From contig JACPTH010000137.1 in the NCBI GenBank assembly GCA_016192885.1, forward strand, positions 1-8,604: a DNA stretch of 8,604 bases, given 5' to 3'. The notes under the pieces are model-generated. The model had not been told where the DNA came from, did no database searches, and worked only from the letters and a program-made list of their open reading frames with translations. Numbering within the stretch: the stretch's first letter is position 1; each line of letters starts with the position of its first letter. The DNA is from a bacterium (lineage in GTDB: Bacteria; Muiribacteriota; Ozemobacteria; Ozemobacterales; Ozemobacteraceae). The position numbers and the translations under genes were made by a program. Below are positions 5,345 through 8,604 of the stretch, piece by piece.

Positions 5345-7024
5345 ATGAGAATAAATTCCAGGATTCTTGTGATTTCATTGTGCTTTTTTTGTTCGCTTTT
5401 TCTTTCCAGAATTCTTTATTCTTGCGACCATTACGCTGTCCATCAGGAGCTTTTCTTCACTGGAAACGGCTTTCCGGACAATGGAATTGTGAGTATAGTC
5501 GAAGGTCCGAATGAAAAAGTATTCGTCGGCTTAAAGGACAAGGGGGTCGTTCTTTTTGAAAAGGGAAAGGTAACCCGCGCTTGGAAAGGTGAGGCCATGC
5601 AGTCCCAAAAGATCGAAACCAAATATAGAATGAAAGCCATGGCCGTTGATGGCGAGGGACAATTGTGGGTCGGGACGGCCGGAGGTTTATTCCTTCTAAA
5701 TGGAAACGATCTCAAAGAAAAGCGGGCTTTTCATGCCGATGAAAAAGCCTTTTCCGATAACATTATTCAATCGGTGACCGAAAGCAAAGGGATAACCGCG
5801 ATCGGTACCACAAGAGGCTTGGCGATACAAAAAACGGGGGGATGGAACTTTTTCACCGAGAAGGATGGGCTTCCATCAAATTTGGTGAACTCGGTTGCCT
5901 TGGATTCGGGAGGGAAAATTATTGCCGGTACCAGTAACGGACTGGCAATTAAAGATTCCGCCATTTTTAAAAAGGAATCCCTTGACGGACATTGGGTTAA
6001 CGCGGTAATACCCAACCTCCCCCCAAAGATCGAAAGCGGGGAATCATTTAGAAATATCATAAGGTTCACTCTTAAATCACTTTTGGAAAAGCTTGAAAAA
6101 GCCATCCCAGAACGCACGGATGTTAAAGAAAAAGATTTTGAAAAATCGATTATTGCGATAAAAAAGCTTTTAGCCATTTTAAACTCAGATTCTGATCAAC
6201 CTGAGTTTTTTGCCGCATCGAACAAAGGGGTTTTCCTTTTTAATCTTCAGAATAAAAAAACCGAGGAAGTAATTGAAGGTTGGAGTACGAGTTTGGCGAT
6301 GGATTCCGCGGGAAACCTTTTTGCGGGGCAGAAAGGGCTAAAGGTTAAGCCCTTTGTCACGATTCCAAACTTCATAGAATCTTTCGAAGTTCAGGATATG
6401 ATTCGCGAGCAAGGTCGGCGCATTTTATCAAATCAGAACAGCTCGTTTTCGGCTTTTCTTGAGATGAAAACCGAACCCTCGAATTCCTTGACATCAAAAA
6501 ATCAAAAAACCGGCGATTCGGTTGACCCTGTCGAAGCCCTTGAAAAGCTTCTAATTGCCGCGGAGATTTCCTCTCTTTATGTCGATCCCCATGGAATCAT
6601 GTGGGTGGGTACAAGTAATGTCGGCCTATTCAAATTTCAGCCCATTACGGTTAACGCCGAGCTTCCAATTGGTATCTTAAGGGAACTCAATTGCGCCAAG
6701 GGTACTGACCCGGAAGATAAGGCTCAATTTGAATATTATCAAGTGAATGCAAAAATGCCGTCGATTGACGCTGAAATTCAGGGGCTTATCTTGCAGGCGA
6801 TTTCCAAATGGACGCAACCAGGCGAATTTTCTCTCTGGGTGGGGCGTTGGAGTCAATTAACCCCTGAAGATCGCGAGAATTTTTTAAGTATTCTTGCAAA
6901 AAATGGGGATCCCTACCATTTGGAAAAGTACGTTCCGTTGTTTTTCTACGATTCCTACGTCGTTCTTCCAATCGGCCCCAGGGAAAAAGAGGAAGTCGGA
7001 AAAGTTAAAACTCTTAAGCCGTAG
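5345..7024 (+). CDS. Exported Reg_prop beta-propeller protein with helical insertions
   Basis: A 559-residue protein with an N-terminal signal segment; LYSC at 24-27 resembles a lipobox, so it may be a lipoprotein with Cys27 as anchor. Propeller blades of the two-component-regulator-propeller type are visible: VDGEGQLWVGTAGGLFLLNG (101-120), DGLPSNLVNSVALD (174-187) then AGTSNGLAI, AMDSAGNLFAGQKGL (318-332), and VDPHGIMWVGTSNVGLFKF (413-431). Two helical, charged insertions (about 232-280 and 343-408) interrupt the blades. Residues 440-559 form an unassigned C-terminal domain. There is no kinase, transmembrane helix or DNA-binding part, so this is not a full hybrid sensor. AGGAG at 5332-5336 sits 8 bases before ATG. 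The zinc-ribbon gene follows after 41 bases. Ligand and function are unknown; a sensing or scaffold role outside the cytoplasm is an inference. Confidence 0.8.
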   Translation: MRINSRILVISLCFFCSLFLSRILYSCDHYAVHQELFFTGNGFPDNGIVSIVEGPNEKVFVGLKDKGVVLFEKGKVTRAWKGEAMQSQKIETKYRMKAMAVDGEGQLWVGTAGGLFLLNGNDLKEKRAFHADEKAFSDNIIQSVTESKGITAIGTTRGLAIQKTGGWNFFTEKDGLPSNLVNSVALDSGGKIIAGTSNGLAIKDSAIFKKESLDGHWVNAVIPNLPPKIESGESFRNIIRFTLKSLLEKLEKAIPERTDVKEKDFEKSIIAIKKLLAILNSDSDQPEFFAASNKGVFLFNLQNKKTEEVIEGWSTSLAMDSAGNLFAGQKGLKVKPFVTIPNFIESFEVQDMIREQGRRILSNQNSSFSAFLEMKTEPSNSLTSKNQKTGDSVDPVEALEKLLIAAEISSLYVDPHGIMWVGTSNVGLFKFQPITVNAELPIGILRELNCAKGTDPEDKAQFEYYQVNAKMPSIDAEIQGLILQAISKWTQPGEFSLWVGRWSQLTPEDRENFLSILAKNGDPYHLEKYVPLFFYDSYVVLPIGPREKEEVGKVKTLKP

Positions 7025-7056
7025 TGATTTTTCGCTTAGTTTGAAAGCGGAAATCA
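7025..7056 (+). other. Intergenic stem-loop abutting a ribosome binding site
   Basis: TGATTT (7025-7030) pairs with AAATCA (7051-7056), then CGCTT (7033-7037) with AAGCG (7045-7049), with one U-G wobble and a single bulged base between. The loop is 7 bases, AGTTTGA. No T-run follows. Its last base touches the AGGA site of the next gene, so it could tune translation or protect the upstream message from decay rather than end transcription. Confidence 0.5.
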
Positions 7057-7059
7057 GGA
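7056..7059 (+). promoter_or_regulatory. Ribosome binding site fixing the GTG start at 7066
   Basis: AGGA sits 6 bases before GTG at 7066. The protein begun there has a plausible basic then hydrophobic signal peptide, supporting this start. Confidence 0.55.
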
Positions 7060-7065
7060 ATTAGA

Positions 7066-7734
7066 GTGCTTAAAGAGAGCATTTTCCGGAGCGGACTTTT
7101 TCGGTTTTTCCCCTCGGTTTTGGTTTCGGCTTTGATTTTGGGATTAAGCAGTTCCGCGGCGGGAGTAGATTGCGGGAATTGCGGAAAGACGGGAATACCA
7201 AACCTTTCCCTTATTTGTCCAAAATGTCGCTCAAACATATACCCATTCGAAATAGTTTCCAAGACTCTGACAAGAGCGATTTTGATCGTAGAGCTTTCTT
7301 ACACCGGAGGAAACCCCCATCGGTTGCCGCCTTATGGGAAAGTTTATATTAATAGAAAATACAAGGGCAACATTTATCTTGTACAAAATAGCCGACCTGA
7401 GCGGGTTCAGGTTAACCTTAATCCAAGGGTTTTGAATCAAAATTGCTCCGCTCTTTATCGTTTGGAATTGAGTGATTTAATGGAAGGAGTTGTCGGAGTA
7501 ACCGTTAGAATGCGCTTCATTAGAGGTTTAGGCTTACTAAGAAGCCATCGATGGGTGAAATTCCCAAGAGTCTCATTGGTTTCCGGGGAAAAAACGGTTT
7601 TACGCCATGTATTTGCTTCCGCGAGGTGGTTTAATCGAAAGGTTCCGACATCCGTTTCGACTCAAAACATTGATAAACCTCGGCTCGCAACTTCAACCGG
7701 AGTGGTTGGAATAGATATTCCGATAGCTAAATGA
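7066..7734 (+). CDS. Exported zinc-ribbon protein of unknown function
   Basis: A 222-residue protein. Residues 1-33 read as a signal peptide (basic start, hydrophobic PSVLVSALILGLSSSAAG). Immediately after comes a four-cysteine zinc ribbon, CGNC (36, 39) and CPKC (51, 54), 11 residues apart. The rest is rich in beta strands, with segments such as AILIVELSYTGG, GKVYINRKYKGNIYL and GVVGVTVRMRF; PEGA- or Ig-like folds are possible, but no family is recognised. The start is GTG behind AGGA. It follows the propeller gene by 41 bases holding a stem-loop, so they are probably co-transcribed. Zinc ribbons are mainly cytoplasmic, so an exported one is unusual; alternatively the N-terminus is a membrane anchor and the ribbon lies just outside it. 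Confidence 0.72.
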   Translation: MLKESIFRSGLFRFFPSVLVSALILGLSSSAAGVDCGNCGKTGIPNLSLICPKCRSNIYPFEIVSKTLTRAILIVELSYTGGNPHRLPPYGKVYINRKYKGNIYLVQNSRPERVQVNLNPRVLNQNCSALYRLELSDLMEGVVGVTVRMRFIRGLGLLRSHRWVKFPRVSLVSGEKTVLRHVFASARWFNRKVPTSVSTQNIDKPRLATSTGVVGIDIPIAK

Positions 7735-7760
7735 GTTCATTAAAGAATTTTCGTCAAACA

Positions 7761-7789
7761 TTGAAATTTGAAAAGTACTTACCTATAAT
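7761..7789 (+). promoter_or_regulatory. Strong sigma-70-type promoter for the HEAT-repeat gene
   Basis: TTGAAA (7761-7766) and a perfect TATAAT (7784-7789) are 17 bases apart, close to consensus. Transcription would begin near 7796, 20 bases before ATG. A short inverted repeat, TCAAA (7754-7758) and TTTGA (7767-7771), flanks the -35 element and could be an operator, though it may be chance. Confidence 0.7.
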
Positions 7790-7815
7790 GAGATACGATT
7801 GGAAGTGTTAACGGT

Positions 7816-8604
7816 ATGATTTCTGATTCCGAACAAATTAAAGCTCTTTCTTCTTCAGTAAAATCGTTCAGACTTGAATTGTACGATCAAATTATTAAAG
7901 ATGGGTGCTCCGAGGAAGTTTTCAACGCTCTTACCGCCCAACTTCCAAAGGAATCCGATGAAGAATGCTGGCTTTTTTTGTCGTATGCAATAAGCGCCGC
8001 GCAGAAGCGATTTAAGAAAAAGCAAAAAGCGAATCAAGCGTTAAAAGAGAAAGAACCCGCTGAGGGAAGCATTTCTGAGGAAAATTTTCCTGAAACCTTT
8101 TGTAAGCTTGAAGTTGCGAAAAAAATCGATTTTCTCGCCGACATTTCCCCTGATTCTCTTCCAAAACTTGCAGTACAAGCTCCCGATCTCCTTGAGAAGG
8201 AAGGAAATCCTTCGGTATGCGCCGCGATCATTAAAACTTTCGCGAAAAATTGGCCCCCCCAAAGGCTCGACCAATTTTCCGCAAGACTGCTTTCCCCGCA
8301 TCTAAGCACCAGGTTGGCGTCCTTAGATTCCCTAATTTCTCGGTCGCCGCAGATGTTGACCGAATCCCTTCCGAAATTGCTTACTTCCGATGATCCCCGT
8401 ACGAGAGCAATGGCAATCCGCGGGCTTGCGTGTATCGATATGGAGGAGGCGGTAAATCATCTAGATTTTTTCCTATCCAGCCCGGAACCGGATGAAAAGA
8501 TCGCGGCGTTAAAGAATTGTTTTATTCTTCCTTTTGAAGAGATAAAGCCTATTTTAATGAAATTCATATCCGGCGAGAATGACCCCAATCTTTTACAAAG
8601 CGCC
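7816..8604 (+). CDS. HEAT-repeat-like protein, 3' end outside the window
   Basis: Open for 263 codons to the end of the window. There is no signal peptide or membrane segment, so it is probably cytoplasmic. Residues 1-60 are helical; 60-95 form a Lys/Glu-rich linker. From about residue 105 paired helices repeat at roughly 30-40 residues, for example STRLASLDSLISRSPQML, DDPRTRAMAIRGLACIDMEE and EPDEKIAALKNCFI. The D-(P)-x-x-R-x-x-A-x-x-A/G-L pattern is typical of HEAT repeats, which are protein-binding scaffolds. GGAAG (7801-7805) lies 10 bases before ATG, with a strong promoter above it. Codons continue through a seven-C run at 8254-8260 without losing frame. Long HEAT proteins often carry kinase, protease or anchor domains downstream, which cannot be seen here. 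Confidence 0.78.
   Translation, partial: MISDSEQIKALSSSVKSFRLELYDQIIKDGCSEEVFNALTAQLPKESDEECWLFLSYAISAAQKRFKKKQKANQALKEKEPAEGSISEENFPETFCKLEVAKKIDFLADISPDSLPKLAVQAPDLLEKEGNPSVCAAIIKTFAKNWPPQRLDQFSARLLSPHLSTRLASLDSLISRSPQMLTESLPKLLTSDDPRTRAMAIRGLACIDMEEAVNHLDFFLSSPEPDEKIAALKNCFILPFEEIKPILMKFISGENDPNLLQSA

Noticed and set aside
5241..5378. N-terminal extension of the deacetylase up to 5378
   Set aside because: It would overlap the start of the divergent propeller gene and the intergenic promoter region. The signal peptide begins only at residue 47-52 of that longer reading.
8034..8309. Minus-strand and other frames of 60-91 codons opposite the HEAT-repeat gene
   Set aside because: They are antisense or out-of-frame to a continuous 263-codon gene with a strong promoter, and show no domains or ribosome sites.

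Overview
The window looks like part of the chromosome of a Gram-negative-type, probably anaerobic or microaerophilic bacterium. The case rests on rubredoxin and low-potential ferredoxin genes, several predicted exported proteins, Shine-Dalgarno-led genes and a rho-independent terminator. Secreted clostripain-like protease, TPR-deacetylase, Reg_prop propeller and HEAT-repeat genes together suggest a poorly cultivated lineage. Riflebacteria or a similar deep-branching phylum would fit, but this is a guess and no marker gene is present to settle it. There are no rRNA or tRNA genes, CRISPR arrays, insertion sequences or phage genes.

Region 1 (1-2188) is a redox and arsenic block on the plus strand. 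The C-terminus of an unidentified gene ends in a strong intrinsic terminator. Then come rubredoxin (TTG start), a small ferredoxin, a thioredoxin-type arsenate reductase (arsC) and an Acr3 arsenite exporter (GTG start). ArsC would reduce arsenate to arsenite and Acr3 would export the arsenite. No ArsR regulator lies in the window. A short open frame of unknown status sits between ferredoxin and arsC and overlaps the arsC start by ATGA.

Region 2 (2189-5240) holds two convergent genes for exported enzymes, with only 17 bases between their stops. On the plus strand, behind a plausible sigma-70-type promoter, is a secreted clostripain-family (C11) cysteine peptidase. On the minus strand is an exported TPR plus polysaccharide-deacetylase (CE4) fusion.

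Region 3 (5241-7734) starts with a 104-base divergent intergenic region holding a perfect TATAAT and a palindrome. Two plus-strand genes follow: an exported or lipid-anchored beta-propeller (Reg_prop) protein with unusual helical insertions, and a small exported zinc-ribbon protein. A 12-bp stem-loop lies between them, right against the second gene's ribosome binding site.

Region 4 (7735-8604) has the best promoter in the window (TTGAAA-17-TATAAT) driving a cytoplasmic HEAT-repeat-like protein that runs off the end.

No clearly new defence or mobile system is seen. The most unusual material is the set of exported proteins of unassigned function in regions 2 and 3 and the regulatory structures between them.
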